A stretch of 64,000 bases of DNA, from NCBI GenBank assembly GCA_002480565.1, contig DLCK01000026.1, positions 154,717 through 218,716 on the forward strand, read 5' to 3'. This document shows positions 1 to 7,853 of this stretch, piece after piece; position 1 is the first letter of the stretch, and each line of letters starts with the position of its first letter. This DNA is from Phycisphaerales bacterium UBA7800 (lineage in GTDB: Bacteria > Planctomycetota > Phycisphaerae > Phycisphaerales > Phycisphaeraceae). The notes under the pieces are model-generated. The model was not told the origin of the DNA and did not search any database. It was given only the letters and a program-made list of their open reading frames with translations. Position numbers and translations under genes: made by a program.

Positions 1-35
1 TCGTTTGGTTTGTGTTTTTCAAGGCAAGCCCCGGA

Positions 36-63
36 AGCCCCGGGGACTAAAGTCCCGCGGGCT
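36..63. repeat. REP-like imperfect hairpin downstream of ileS
   Basis: Two 13-base arms (36-48 and 51-63) flank a 2-base loop around the core GGGACTaaAGTCCC, with GC-rich outer arms. It lies just past the ileS stop codon. No T-run follows on the minus strand, so it resembles an interspersed palindromic repeat more than an intrinsic terminator. Bases 1-96 contain no gene that I can support. Confidence 0.5.
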
Positions 64-96
64 TTAATGTGTCATTGTAGCGCATTGGCAAGTTGG

Positions 97-2940
97 TTAT
101 GCGACGCCGACGGCAGCTGCGTCACGGGTGGACAACATCACGTCGTTGTCTTCCCATGTGTAGGCTTTGACGGTACCATCGCGTTTCCAGCTTCGGTCGC
201 ATCGCGGTTGATCTCGCAGGTCGATCACTTGCAGCGTATCACCCTCGACGGTCACCTTGGAAATGCCACACATGTCCGCAAGGTCTGTTGGGTCAAATGC
301 ACTCAGATCCGCCCCCTCAGTCCTGGCAGGTAAAACCAAGCCCAAATCCAAGGGGTTGTCCAGGTCGTTGGCCTGGCGGAATTTTTCCAACTCCCGCATC
401 CAGCCGTCCCGCTGTTTCATCACCGCATCCCATTGATCACTGACCGGGATCTGCTTCATGCAACTGGTGTCCTGGAAGGTCATCAAATGCACGCACTTGG
501 CATCATCACCTTCGAGCGCTCGCCATGCTTCATCCGCAGTGTGGGGCATGATTGGAGCCAGCAGACGAATCAACACCGTACTGATGCGATACACCGTCGC
601 CTGAGCACGCTTGCGTCGCAGACTTCCGGGGGCATCACAGTACAGACGATCCTTCACCGCTACCAGATACTCCGCAGAAAGCGTGTCATTGCAGAAGTTG
701 TACAGCAGTTCTGACGCACCACGGAAGTTGAAGTTGGCGTAGCAATCCGTCACCTTGTCGGAGAGCTTGATGAGTTGGCCAATCGCCCAGGCATCGATGC
801 TGGTAGCTTCTTTGTCGGTGAGTTTCACCTTGTCGGTCTCTTTGTCAAAGTCACTGAGATTGCTCAGCAGGAACCGGATGGTGTTACGAATTTTGCGATA
901 CTCTTCGCCAGCAAGTTTGAAGAAGGCGTGATCGACCTTGATGTCATTTTCGACATTCAGGCGACTGACCCACCAGCGACAAACGTCTGCACCAAACTCC
1001 TTAAGCAGGTCAGCCACATCAAGGGTGTTGCCCAGACTCTTGGACATTTTCTTGCCATCTTTGTCGACCATGAAGCCATGGGTCAGCACGGATTCAAAGG
1101 CAGGCTTACCGGTCACGCCGATGGCAGGTAGCAATGAGTGTTGGAACCAGCCACGGTGTTGGTCAGACCCTTCGAGGTACAAGTCGGTGACGCCATCGCC
1201 AGCATCACCTTTGTCCAAACCGCGCTTGCGCATGCAGGCATTCCATGATGAGCCGGACTCAAACCAGACATCGAAGGTGTCGCGTGCTTTGTGCAGTTGG
1301 AAGAGTTCCACATCCTTGACCCATGCGGGTGCATCGGGGTCGGAGGCAGCATCATAGGTCGCCAGGATTTGATCCGGTGTTGCCACGAACCAGCTGTCGG
1401 AGCCATGTTGACCGAAGCATTCAGCGACGGCTTTGACGGAGGCAGCAGTAAGCAGCGGCGCCCCCTCGGTTCCTTCAGGTGGATAAAACGCGGGGATCGG
1501 CAGACCCCACGAGCGTTGACGGCTGATGCACCAGTCGGGGCGCGACTCAAGCATGCCACGCATGCGGTTACGACCCCATTCGGGAATGAAACGAATTTTG
1601 TTGGCTGCATAGTCCATGGCAAGTTTGCGCATGGTGCTTTGACCTGCCGGCGAGCTAAAGTCTTTGTCGACGCCGATGAACCATTGTTCGGTCGCACGGA
1701 AGATCACAGGGGTCTTGCCACGCCAGTCATGCGGGTAGCTGTGCATGAACTTGTGGGTGTGGAAGAGATGGCCCGATGCGATAAGGTGATCGACGACGAG
1801 GGGGTTGCCATCCCAGATACTCTTGCCGGTGAGCCAGTCGGGAGCGGTGTCGTCGAACGTGCCATCACCTTGTACGGGGCAGTAGATGGGCAGGCCTTCG
1901 CGGAGTCCGGTTTGGTAGTCTTCCACGCCGTGTCCGGGGGCGGTATGCACCATACCGGTGCCGTCTTCGAGAGTGACGTATTCGGCATGGACGATCTTGC
2001 CGGTGTGATTGACGAAGGGGTGCTGATAGGTCAGGCCGATGAGTTCGGAGCCTTTGAAGGTTTTGATGGGTTGAAGATCATCGAAGCCTTCTTTGGCGAG
2101 TACTTTTTCAGCCAGTTCCGTCGCCAGCACGACCTTGCGGTCACCGATTTGGTACACGCCATATTCATAGCGTTCGTGGACTGCGACTGCGATATTCGCA
2201 GGCAAGGTCCACGGCGTGGTCGTCCAGATCATGATGCTGTCAAAACGAGATTCGCCGCCCTTGGCATCATCCGTTAAATCAAATATCACAAACACCGACG
2301 TATCTTCACGGTCTTCGTATTCAAGTTCGGCCTCAGCGAGCGCGGTTTGATTGTCGATCGACCAATGCACCGGCTTAAGCTGACGGAAGACCAAACCTTT
2401 TTCGACCAATGCGGAGAAGACTTCGATGACGCCTTGCTCAAAACCAGGGTCCATCGTCAGGTACGGGTTATCGTAATCCGCGATGGTCAGCAGTTGCTTC
2501 ATCTGCCCCATCTGCTGTTTGACGAATTTCTCAGCATAGGTCTTGCACTTGCGGCGGATTTGGATCGGCTGCATTTGCCGTGCCTTGTCACCCAGATCCT
2601 GCATCACCTTGTGTTCGATGGGCAAGCCATGACAATCCCAACCGGGGATGTAAGCACAGTCCTTACCCGCGAGTGTCTGCGTGCGGACCACAAAATCCTT
2701 GAGCACCTTGTTAAGCAGGTGTCCAAGGTGAATCGCACCGTTGGCATAGGGCGGGCCGTCATGGAAGACGAACTTGGGTGACCCGGCACGTTCCTTGCGG
2801 ATGGCGTTATACAGGTCGAGTTTGTCCCAGCGCTTGGTGGACTGCTGCTCGTTCTGCACCAGGTTGGCCTTCATCGGGAAAGCAGTCTTGGGCAGGTTCA
2901 GCGTGGCTTTGAAGTTAACTTTTTTAGGCGTATCGCTCAT
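97..2940 (-). CDS. ileS: Isoleucyl-tRNA synthetase (class I)
   Basis: Charges tRNA-Ile with isoleucine in the cytoplasm. The class I signature HLGH (in GAIHLGHLLNK) is at about residue 71, GWDCHGLPIE at about 100, the CP1 editing region lies in the first half, and KMSKS (in DGKKMSKSLGN) is at about 630. Length is 947 aa, normal for the family. The ATG at 2940 is preferred over an in-frame TTG at 2967 because GAGAA lies at a suitable distance upstream; a small hairpin (GGTTCT/AGAACC, about 2944-2963) overlaps that site and might affect translation. The C-terminal zinc ribbon looks degenerate: positions expected to hold C-x2-C pairs read CDRS and STRD. It is a single gene, separated from its neighbours. 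Confidence 0.97.
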   Translation of the reverse strand: MSDTPKKVNFKATLNLPKTAFPMKANLVQNEQQSTKRWDKLDLYNAIRKERAGSPKFVFHDGPPYANGAIHLGHLLNKVLKDFVVRTQTLAGKDCAYIPGWDCHGLPIEHKVMQDLGDKARQMQPIQIRRKCKTYAEKFVKQQMGQMKQLLTIADYDNPYLTMDPGFEQGVIEVFSALVEKGLVFRQLKPVHWSIDNQTALAEAELEYEDREDTSVFVIFDLTDDAKGGESRFDSIMIWTTTPWTLPANIAVAVHERYEYGVYQIGDRKVVLATELAEKVLAKEGFDDLQPIKTFKGSELIGLTYQHPFVNHTGKIVHAEYVTLEDGTGMVHTAPGHGVEDYQTGLREGLPIYCPVQGDGTFDDTAPDWLTGKSIWDGNPLVVDHLIASGHLFHTHKFMHSYPHDWRGKTPVIFRATEQWFIGVDKDFSSPAGQSTMRKLAMDYAANKIRFIPEWGRNRMRGMLESRPDWCISRQRSWGLPIPAFYPPEGTEGAPLLTAASVKAVAECFGQHGSDSWFVATPDQILATYDAASDPDAPAWVKDVELFQLHKARDTFDVWFESGSSWNACMRKRGLDKGDAGDGVTDLYLEGSDQHRGWFQHSLLPAIGVTGKPAFESVLTHGFMVDKDGKKMSKSLGNTLDVADLLKEFGADVCRWWVSRLNVENDIKVDHAFFKLAGEEYRKIRNTIRFLLSNLSDFDKETDKVKLTDKEATSIDAWAIGQLIKLSDKVTDCYANFNFRGASELLYNFCNDTLSAEYLVAVKDRLYCDAPGSLRRKRAQATVYRISTVLIRLLAPIMPHTADEAWRALEGDDAKCVHLMTFQDTSCMKQIPVSDQWDAVMKQRDGWMRELEKFRQANDLDNPLDLGLVLPARTEGADLSAFDPTDLADMCGISKVTVEGDTLQVIDLRDQPRCDRSWKRDGTVKAYTWEDNDVMLSTRDAAAVGVA

Positions 2941-3219
2941 ATCGGTTCTCACTTTTGCAGAACCCAAAAGTATAAGCCATCAGACGGGATTCCGCGAAAT
3001 TTCACGAATAGCAAAGTAATCAATTATGTGTACAGCATTGAATTTGATATGTCACCAAAATGCTTTAAAGCAATAATGCACAATATTTTATTTTATAAAT
3101 TAAAATTACTGATTGCTATCAGTTCCATTGACCGATATAATTTACATAGCTGGCAGGAAGAAATTCGGCTCCATCGCCGTGTGGAACACTTCGGGGTTCC
3201 CTATATCCGCTGGCTTTTT

Positions 3220-4104
3220 TTATGTCCTGAAACCCAATTTTATCGGTCGTTTCTTGGTGTAATACTCTCCAGTACCCTTTGCCCTCGTGTCATCTCGGTC
3301 AATAATCAGGCTGACCTTTTCCCAGATAAAATCTAAATACCGATGTTCTTGGCGTTCAAAACAACGTTGCAATGCCCAAAGGAAATAATCTACTGCTTGT
3401 AGACATGCAATTCGTTTGGGATCTGATGCAATCACTTCAATTGGGGCAGAACTTTCAATTCCCCATTTCTGGCGAACTTTCGTTTTAGCTTGTTCCAGAC
3501 CAGCTTGGAAAGCTTCAGTACGATCACTGGAGCCTCGGCGGGCAAACACAATGCGATATGCATCATGTTTGTGCAAACGATTTTCAAACAAGATTGGGAT
3601 ACAACTATCGTATAAATGGTTAGGTTGGTAGCGGTAACTGGAACTGACTATGTTATGTTCCAAAACTTTCTGAGCAATAACCTTCTTGTCTCGAATCACA
3701 GCATGAAAATGCAAATCGTAAGCCAGTAGAAGTTTGAAAACTTCACGCCGGACCTCGGGAATATCATCCTTTGCGTGAAACATCAAAGCAGTTTTCTTAT
3801 TTTCAGGCAACATGGATGCAACGGTTGCTAGATATGGATCATTAAGTAATTTTTGGCGTAAATCGTTTAGTGCATGAGCCAGCTTCTCAGGGGTTCTAAT
3901 ATCCAATTTACCAAGAATAAAAAATCGCGAACAACCATTCTCCCCAACAATGACTTTTCCTTTGCTCTTCGACTTGGCTTTGAACAAAGTTGGGTCACCT
4001 GCTTCATCCACATAGTAATAATGAATATCTGGCTTGGACGACTCGTTAACTTCATCTGACAGAATGTTCCCCGTATTCAAATTGTCAGACTCTTGACCAG
4101 GCAT
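3220..4104 (-). CDS. DUF3800 domain-containing protein
   Basis: A 294-residue protein with the DUF3800 signature YVDEAGDP at about residue 30, followed by a conserved acidic pattern (for example IASDPKRIACLQAVDYFLWAL near 225, and a late D-R-D-D). DUF3800 proteins are of uncertain function, are often found in accessory regions, and have been suggested to have an RNase H-like fold. No signal peptide or membrane segment is seen. The ATG at 4104 has GGAG eight bases upstream; a TTG at 4107 is in frame. The gene and its 3' flank (about 3000-4150) are clearly more AT-rich than ileS and trpD on either side, consistent with acquisition by transfer (inference). Confidence 0.8.
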   Translation of the reverse strand: MPGQESDNLNTGNILSDEVNESSKPDIHYYYVDEAGDPTLFKAKSKSKGKVIVGENGCSRFFILGKLDIRTPEKLAHALNDLRQKLLNDPYLATVASMLPENKKTALMFHAKDDIPEVRREVFKLLLAYDLHFHAVIRDKKVIAQKVLEHNIVSSSYRYQPNHLYDSCIPILFENRLHKHDAYRIVFARRGSSDRTEAFQAGLEQAKTKVRQKWGIESSAPIEVIASDPKRIACLQAVDYFLWALQRCFERQEHRYLDFIWEKVSLIIDRDDTRAKGTGEYYTKKRPIKLGFRT

Positions 4105-4158
4105 CAAATGGACTCCATTTTGAAGTCGGGCAAATTAATACTCTCACATACATATCAA

Positions 4159-5187
4159 TCAACTCATATCCGCCTGGGTGATGGCGATGAGTTGATCCAA
4201 GGCGGCTTTGGCTTTGCCGGTGTCGATGGCGTGCTGGGCCAAGGCGTAGCCGGTGGCTAAATCTTTGGCGATGCCACCGACGAGCAGGGCGGCACCGGCG
4301 TTGAGGCAGACGATGTCGCGGGCGGGACCTTTGTCGCCGCCGAGGATTTTTTCGATTACTGCTGCCGATGCTGCCGAGGAGTCCACTTGCAGGTCTTCGA
4401 CGCGGCAGGGCTTGATGCCAAACTCAGCGGGATTCACATCGTAGGTACGCACCTCACCGTTTTCGACGCTGCTGACACGGGTTTTACCCCAGGTGATCAG
4501 TTCATCGAGTCCCTTGCCATGGACAACCATCGCATGCTCCGCGCCGAGGTTGGCGAGCACCTTGGCGATGGGTTCGGTCAGATCGTGAGAGAAGACCCCC
4601 ATGACCTGACGAGTCGCACCAGCGGGATTGGTCAGCGGGCCGAGGATGTTGAAAATCGTGGGGATGCCAAGAGCCGCACGGATTGGGGCAGCATGCTTCA
4701 TAGCCGGGTGATGGGCCTGCGCAAAGCAGAAGCAGAGTCCCGCCTTGTCGAGGCAGTTGGTCAATGTTTCGCCGGACACCATGAGTTTGACACCCAGGGT
4801 CTCGAGGACTTGGGATGAGCCGGATTTGCTGGTGACTGAGCGATTGCCATGCTTGGCGACGACCAGATCATTCTCACGTCCGGCACCGGCTGCGACAATG
4901 GCAGCGGCGGTGGAGATGTTAAACGTGCCTGCATGATCGCCTCCCGTGCCACAGGTGTCGATGGCGGTGAGGCCGTTAGGCACAGTGACCTTGGTGACCT
5001 TGGAGCGCATGACGGTGGCAGCGCCGGTGATCTCATCGACACTGGCCCCGCGTTGCTGGATGAGTGCGAGGATTGCTCCCACCGCAGCAGGCTCGGCAGT
5101 GCCGGTCATGATCTGTTCAAAGACCTCAACCATCTGCTTGCGGCTTAGGGTCAGTTCGTTAAGTAGGGCGGAGAGAATGTCTTTCAT
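4159..5187 (-). CDS. trpD: Anthranilate phosphoribosyltransferase
   Basis: Transfers phosphoribose from PRPP to anthranilate in tryptophan biosynthesis. The family signature DTCGTGGDHAGTFNIS is at about residue 80, followed by KHGNRSVTSKSGSSQVLE (anthranilate/PRPP site). Length of 342 aa is typical. The start is set at MKDILSALLNEL; an in-frame ATG at 5247 would only add about 20 residues translated from a GGGAGTA-type intergenic repeat. No convincing Shine-Dalgarno precedes 5187, because that repeat occupies the leader. No other trp gene lies within the window, so the pathway is dispersed or the rest lies elsewhere. Confidence 0.96.
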   Translation of the reverse strand: MKDILSALLNELTLSRKQMVEVFEQIMTGTAEPAAVGAILALIQQRGASVDEITGAATVMRSKVTKVTVPNGLTAIDTCGTGGDHAGTFNISTAAAIVAAGAGRENDLVVAKHGNRSVTSKSGSSQVLETLGVKLMVSGETLTNCLDKAGLCFCFAQAHHPAMKHAAPIRAALGIPTIFNILGPLTNPAGATRQVMGVFSHDLTEPIAKVLANLGAEHAMVVHGKGLDELITWGKTRVSSVENGEVRTYDVNPAEFGIKPCRVEDLQVDSSAASAAVIEKILGGDKGPARDIVCLNAGAALLVGGIAKDLATGYALAQHAIDTGKAKAALDQLIAITQADMS

Positions 5188-5194
5188 TTTTTTC

Positions 5195-5230
5195 AGGGAG
5201 TAGGGAGTTAGGGAATAGGGAGTAGGGAGA
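5195..5230. repeat. GGGAGTA-type simple repeat, copy 1
   Basis: Direct reiterations of an AGGGAGT/AGGGAAT unit directly upstream of trpD. Related stretches occur at 42504-42540 and, in reverse orientation, at 42585-42615. Its translation creates a false N-terminal extension of trpD. Confidence 0.6.
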
Positions 5231-5268
5231 AGACAGATATGAACCATGTTGGCTTATTTGTCTTATCC

Positions 5269-5294
5269 TAATCACTAATCACTAATCACTAATC
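5269..5294. repeat. TAATCAC heptamer tandem repeat, copy 1
   Basis: About three and a half consecutive units of the heptamer ATCACTA lie between trpD and the small membrane protein gene. A diverged copy lies at 20048-20074. Confidence 0.6.
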
Positions 5295-5303
5295 CCTCCC
5301 TTA

Positions 5304-5564
5304 TCACAATCCAACAATTTCAGTTAAAAACAGCAACACGGCGGCGGCGCCCGCTAAGACGGCGAAAATCTGACCGGCGAGTTTGAGGCTCTGAACCGTC
5401 ATCACAGCCAACCCTGGATTGGGGATTTTCACGGCCTTGTACACCACCGCAATGGCCAAGACCATCGGCAAGAGCAGCCACAACCAATACCGGTCAATCG
5501 GCAAGGGGTCCAGAAACGGACGCCATGCACAGGTCAACGACATCAAAGCGAGTATCGGTGTCAT
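5304..5564 (-). CDS. Small membrane protein, unknown function
   Basis: An 86-residue protein that I do not recognise. Two hydrophobic segments are visible, one at about residues 26-44 (WLWLLLPMVLAIAVVY) and one at about 63-84 (AGQIFAVLAGAAAVLLFL), so a two-pass inner-membrane protein is likely. Its start codon overlaps the stop of the upstream gene by four bases (ATGA at 5561-5564), which suggests translational coupling and a shared role with the DUF6677-like membrane protein. Confidence 0.72.
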   Translation of the reverse strand: MTPILALMSLTCAWRPFLDPLPIDRYWLWLLLPMVLAIAVVYKAVKIPNPGLAVMTVQSLKLAGQIFAVLAGAAAVLLFLTEIVGL

Positions 5565-6061
5565 CCTGCCACCTTTCGTGCCTTGGCGGTATTGCGCTGA
5601 GCGGATCGATCCAGGACATCATAAAAAATAAACAGATTCAGCAGTCCAGCCAAAGCGGTATAGAGAATACCGATTTCGTTGGGTCGACCGAAGCTTGGTT
5701 CATAGGCGTTGGGATAGGCAGGTGTCCCCAGATAGGCGTTGCTGCCGGGCTGGGAATTGGGTTGTGACATCATGGTTTTGCTGCGGACCACTGCCAGTAC
5801 GACCGCCGGACCGTTGAACATTTGCCCGAAGAACCATGCCCGATTGAGCTTGAAATCCAGTACGCCCATACCCCCGATCATCAATCCGCTGAGAAACAGC
5901 CCGGTGATGGTAACCAGCAGGATCAACCCGCGTCGGACATCTCCCATGGCAATGTGTCCCAGTCCTGGGCAGACCCACGCAAGGACCAGATATCGAAGGT
6001 CCGGCGGGGCGGATTTCGTTGATTTTTTTGAGCTCTTTGCACCAGCTTGTAAATCAGACAT
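5561..6061 (-). CDS. DUF6677-like multi-pass membrane protein
   Basis: A 166-residue protein with an N-terminal Lys/Ser-rich tail, then LAWVCPGLGHIAMGD, a TM2-like turn of the PGLGhxxxG type, followed by hydrophobic segments at roughly residues 48-65, 70-90 and 135-152. It resembles small membrane proteins of planctomycetes that I associate with DUF6677; function unknown. ATG 6061 is chosen over TTG 6064, with GAGAA upstream. It is the first gene of a two-gene unit with the coupled 86-aa protein. The 5' side faces a divergent promoter region. Confidence 0.75.
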   Translation of the reverse strand: MSDLQAGAKSSKKSTKSAPPDLRYLVLAWVCPGLGHIAMGDVRRGLILLVTITGLFLSGLMIGGMGVLDFKLNRAWFFGQMFNGPAVVLAVVRSKTMMSQPNSQPGSNAYLGTPAYPNAYEPSFGRPNEIGILYTALAGLLNLFIFYDVLDRSAQRNTAKARKVAG

Positions 6062-6081
6062 CAAGTTCTCACAGGCATATA

Positions 6082-6099
6082 GCCGAAAACTTTTTCGGC
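6082..6099. promoter_or_regulatory. Palindrome in divergent intergenic region
   Basis: A perfect inverted repeat, GCCGAAAA and TTTTCGGC separated by two bases, lies between the divergent membrane-protein and acidic-protein genes. It could be a regulator-binding site; no binding protein is known to me. Confidence 0.35.
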
Positions 6100-6115
6100 G
6101 GGGGACATTTGAGCG

Positions 6116-6143
6116 TTGACAAACGCTCGTTGAACGATAGTGT
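6116..6143 (+). promoter_or_regulatory. Candidate sigma70-type promoter with overlapping palindrome
   Basis: TTGACA at 6116-6121 and TAGTGT at 6138-6143 are separated by 16 bases. The -35 box sits inside an inverted repeat (GAGCGTT at 6111-6117 and AACGCTC at 6122-6128), the layout of an operator. It would drive the acidic-protein and following gene. Confidence 0.45.
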
Positions 6144-6235
6144 AACGGCGCAAGTTTACCTCGCCAATTCGCGTTGGTCAGGTTTTTGATGCCCCTAGCC
6201 CAGGATCATAGATACCGTTTATGGAGATTTTCCCA

Positions 6236-6541
6236 ATGTCAGAGTGGACCCGAAACCAAATGCTTCGCGCCGGATTGATGCATGCAACCGCTACAACCGC
6301 TACAACCGACTGGCAAATGGCTTTAGATGATGAGGATGACTTTGAGGACATGGATGATATGGACGATGAAGATGATGACTTCCTCGATGATGAGGATGAA
6401 GATTTGGACGATGACGACGACGATGTGTTCTTTGACGACGACGAGGACGAAGACATCTTTGGCGACGATGACGAAGATGATGAAGAACTCGACGACGATG
6501 AAGATGATGACGACGAATTCGACATCGACGAAGACGACTGA
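6236..6541 (+). CDS. Highly acidic Asp/Glu-rich low-complexity protein
   Basis: A 101-residue protein. The first 30 residues are ordinary (MSEWTRNQMLRAGLMHATA...), and the remainder is almost entirely Asp and Glu with a few Phe, Met, Leu and Ile. It is expected to be intrinsically disordered and strongly negative; a DNA-mimic, cation-binding or chaperone-like role is possible but not shown. ATG 6236 is chosen because GGAG lies eight bases upstream; the ATG at 6221 overlaps that site. GAY/GAR codon reiteration makes the opposite strand read as poly-Ser, which is a shadow. It precedes a small basic-N-terminal protein by 54 bases, and both end at one terminator. Confidence 0.75.
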   Translation: MSEWTRNQMLRAGLMHATATTATTDWQMALDDEDDFEDMDDMDDEDDDFLDDEDEDLDDDDDDVFFDDDEDEDIFGDDDEDDEELDDDEDDDDEFDIDEDD

Positions 6542-6595
6542 TTACGGCTGGCAGCTTCCCCCGATCCTGCTGGTTTAACCTCAGGAGATATGGGT

Positions 6596-6964
6596 ATGTC
6601 TGACACGACCCCCGCAGAAGAAAACCGTTTCCAAGGCCCAGACCGTCGCAAGGCAGTTGTCGATAATCGCACAGCTCATACCGGTCTAGAACGCCGCCGA
6701 GGTCCCGGTCGTCGACGCAGTGACTTCATCAAGTCCGCTGAAGAAGGCGAAATGTCACGCGAACAGTTCCTGTTTGTATGTGCGATTGACGCCTACAAAA
6801 AAGCCAATAACAAACCTTACCCGTCTTGGACGGAAGTGCTCGAAGTTATCCGAAAGCTCGGATACCGCAAGACTTGCGCAATGGCAGTAGAGTTGAATAA
6901 CTGCGAGGATTGGACCGAAGCGTCCGACGCTCCAGCATTCCCCAACGCCACCGAAGCAGCATAA
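6596..6964 (+). CDS. Conserved hypothetical protein with Arg-rich N-terminus
   Basis: A 122-residue protein I do not recognise. The N-terminal half contains two basic clusters (PDRRK near residue 15 and ERRRGPGRRRSDF at about 34-46). The C-terminal half (about 55-110) looks like a compact helical domain, including FLFVCAIDAYKKANNKPYPSW and EVLEVIRKLGYRK. ATG 6596 is chosen because AGGAG lies eight bases upstream, whereas ATG 6590 would leave only two. It lies directly after the acidic protein; opposite charges of the two products suggest they might bind each other (inference). Confidence 0.75.
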   Translation: MSDTTPAEENRFQGPDRRKAVVDNRTAHTGLERRRGPGRRRSDFIKSAEEGEMSREQFLFVCAIDAYKKANNKPYPSWTEVLEVIRKLGYRKTCAMAVELNNCEDWTEASDAPAFPNATEAA

Positions 6965-6994
6965 CAAGCCAGATTGGGCCCAAGCAATCAAGTA

Positions 6995-7027
6995 AACACC
7001 TGCGCGACAAGTGCAGGTGTTTTTTTG
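6995..7027 (+). terminator. Intrinsic terminator
   Basis: An 8-bp stem, ACACCTGC and GCAGGTGT, is followed by a run of T residues at 7021-7026. It ends the acidic-protein operon. Confidence 0.88.
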
Positions 7028-7080
7028 CGTGTTTTTTTCAAGATCAAGACGACTTTGGCAAGTCCAGCTCAACGGCTTTT

Positions 7081-7159
7081 ACCACAAAGTCACAGAGCAA
7101 AGACAGGTCTTGTGATCCTGTTTCTCTGTTTTTCCTCAGTGTCTCTGTGACTCTGTGGT
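7081..7159. repeat. CACAGAG-type inverted repeat, copy 1 (degenerate)
   Basis: Left arm of CACAGAGN octamers and right arm of CTCTGTGN octamers, around a non-conserved middle. It is the most degenerate of four copies (others at 22378-22466, 31404-31506 and 55091-55181). Confidence 0.7.
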
Positions 7160-7186
7160 GAATCCATCGACTGTGGGATTGGCATT

Positions 7187-7207
7187 GCAATTCGAAATTC
7201 GAATTTA
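7187..7207. repeat. TTCGAAA-type repeat, short copy
   Basis: Reiterated TTCGAAA units of the same kind as at 23240-23269, just upstream of the NUDIX gene and partly filling its -35 region. Confidence 0.5.
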
Positions 7208-7213
7208 AACCGC

Positions 7214-7219
7214 TATCAT
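7214..7219 (+). promoter_or_regulatory. Candidate -10 box, possibly leaderless
   Basis: TATCAT ends seven bases before the NUDIX ATG at 7227 and no Shine-Dalgarno is visible. This is the spacing expected when transcription begins at or next to the start codon. The -35 match is weak. Confidence 0.35.
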
Positions 7220-7226
7220 CCATCGC

Positions 7227-7769
7227 ATGTCCAATACCCCGCAGTCACCGCTGCCTTATCGCATTGCTGTTCTCTGTTACCTGTTTGACGAGGAGGGTAA
7301 TATCCTTCTGCTGCATCGACGCAAGGAGCCGAATATCGAGCTCTACTCGCCCATCGGTGGCAAGCTTGAACAGGACCTTGGCGAATCGCCCACCGCAACA
7401 GCCGTCCGGGAAATCGCAGAAGAAGTCAACCTCACCGTCAACCCAGACCAACTGCATTTGACCGGCATCGTCTCGGAGACCGGCTTTCTGGACAGCATGC
7501 ACTGGCTGATGTTTCTCTATGAATTGACCGTCCCGGCCAACGTTCTTGAAGGGACGTTTGATGAAGGTCGCTTGGAGTGGCATACCCGTGACAACCTCAT
7601 GAACCTGCCGATTCCCGACACCGATCGCAATGTGATCTGGCCTCTGTTCTGGCGTTACCGACACCAATTTTTCATGGCCCATCTGAACTGTCAGAATAAT
7701 CAGGTTCAATGGCGCATTGAACAACCTGCGGCTGATACCACCAACTGGACAACTGATCCGGCCCGTTAA
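7227..7769 (+). CDS. NUDIX hydrolase
   Basis: Hydrolyses a nucleoside diphosphate linked to another moiety; the substrate cannot be told from sequence. The Nudix box (G-x5-E-x7-REUxEExGU) is at about residues 46-68: GGKLEQDLGES followed by AVREIAEEVNL, with the metal-binding REIAEE intact. The fold begins with YRIAVLCYLFDEEGNILLLHR (about 11-31). Length 180 aa, with a C-terminal tail after about residue 150. The gene stands alone on the plus strand, between repeats and a convergent SPOR lipoprotein gene. Confidence 0.92.
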   Translation: MSNTPQSPLPYRIAVLCYLFDEEGNILLLHRRKEPNIELYSPIGGKLEQDLGESPTATAVREIAEEVNLTVNPDQLHLTGIVSETGFLDSMHWLMFLYELTVPANVLEGTFDEGRLEWHTRDNLMNLPIPDTDRNVIWPLFWRYRHQFFMAHLNCQNNQVQWRIEQPAADTTNWTTDPAR

Positions 7770-7797
7770 ACCGCTTGCGGATTAGCGCTGCAACATC
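7768..7797. repeat. AAACCGCTTRCGG...GCTGCAACA short repeat, copy 1
   Basis: A short palindrome (AAACCGCTTGCGGATT) followed by GCGCTGCAACA directly after the NUDIX stop. A near-identical copy lies after ppk1 at 54861-54891, and GCTGCAACAC cores occur near 62868 and 63631. Confidence 0.55.
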
Positions 7798-7853
7798 TGA
7801 TGAATACCAACACACGCCCCGAAAAATTCGTTTGGTAATTTTTAAAACGCAGG

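Noticed and set aside
1291..2277. Plus-strand ORF of 328 residues
   Set aside because: Lies wholly within ileS on the other strand and has no recognisable motif.
2941..3219. Search for an Ile-rich leader peptide before ileS, by analogy with thrS
   Set aside because: No ORF with Ile codon clusters and no terminator hairpin on the minus strand in this interval.
5195..5294. Possible CRISPR-like short direct repeats near trpD
   Set aside because: Units are 7-10 bases, contiguous and without spacers; simple tandem repeats.
6178..6672. Minus-strand ORF encoding a long poly-Ser protein
   Set aside because: It is the complement of the GAY/GAR codons of the acidic protein, has no ribosome-binding site, and the plus-strand gene has a promoter, Shine-Dalgarno and terminator.
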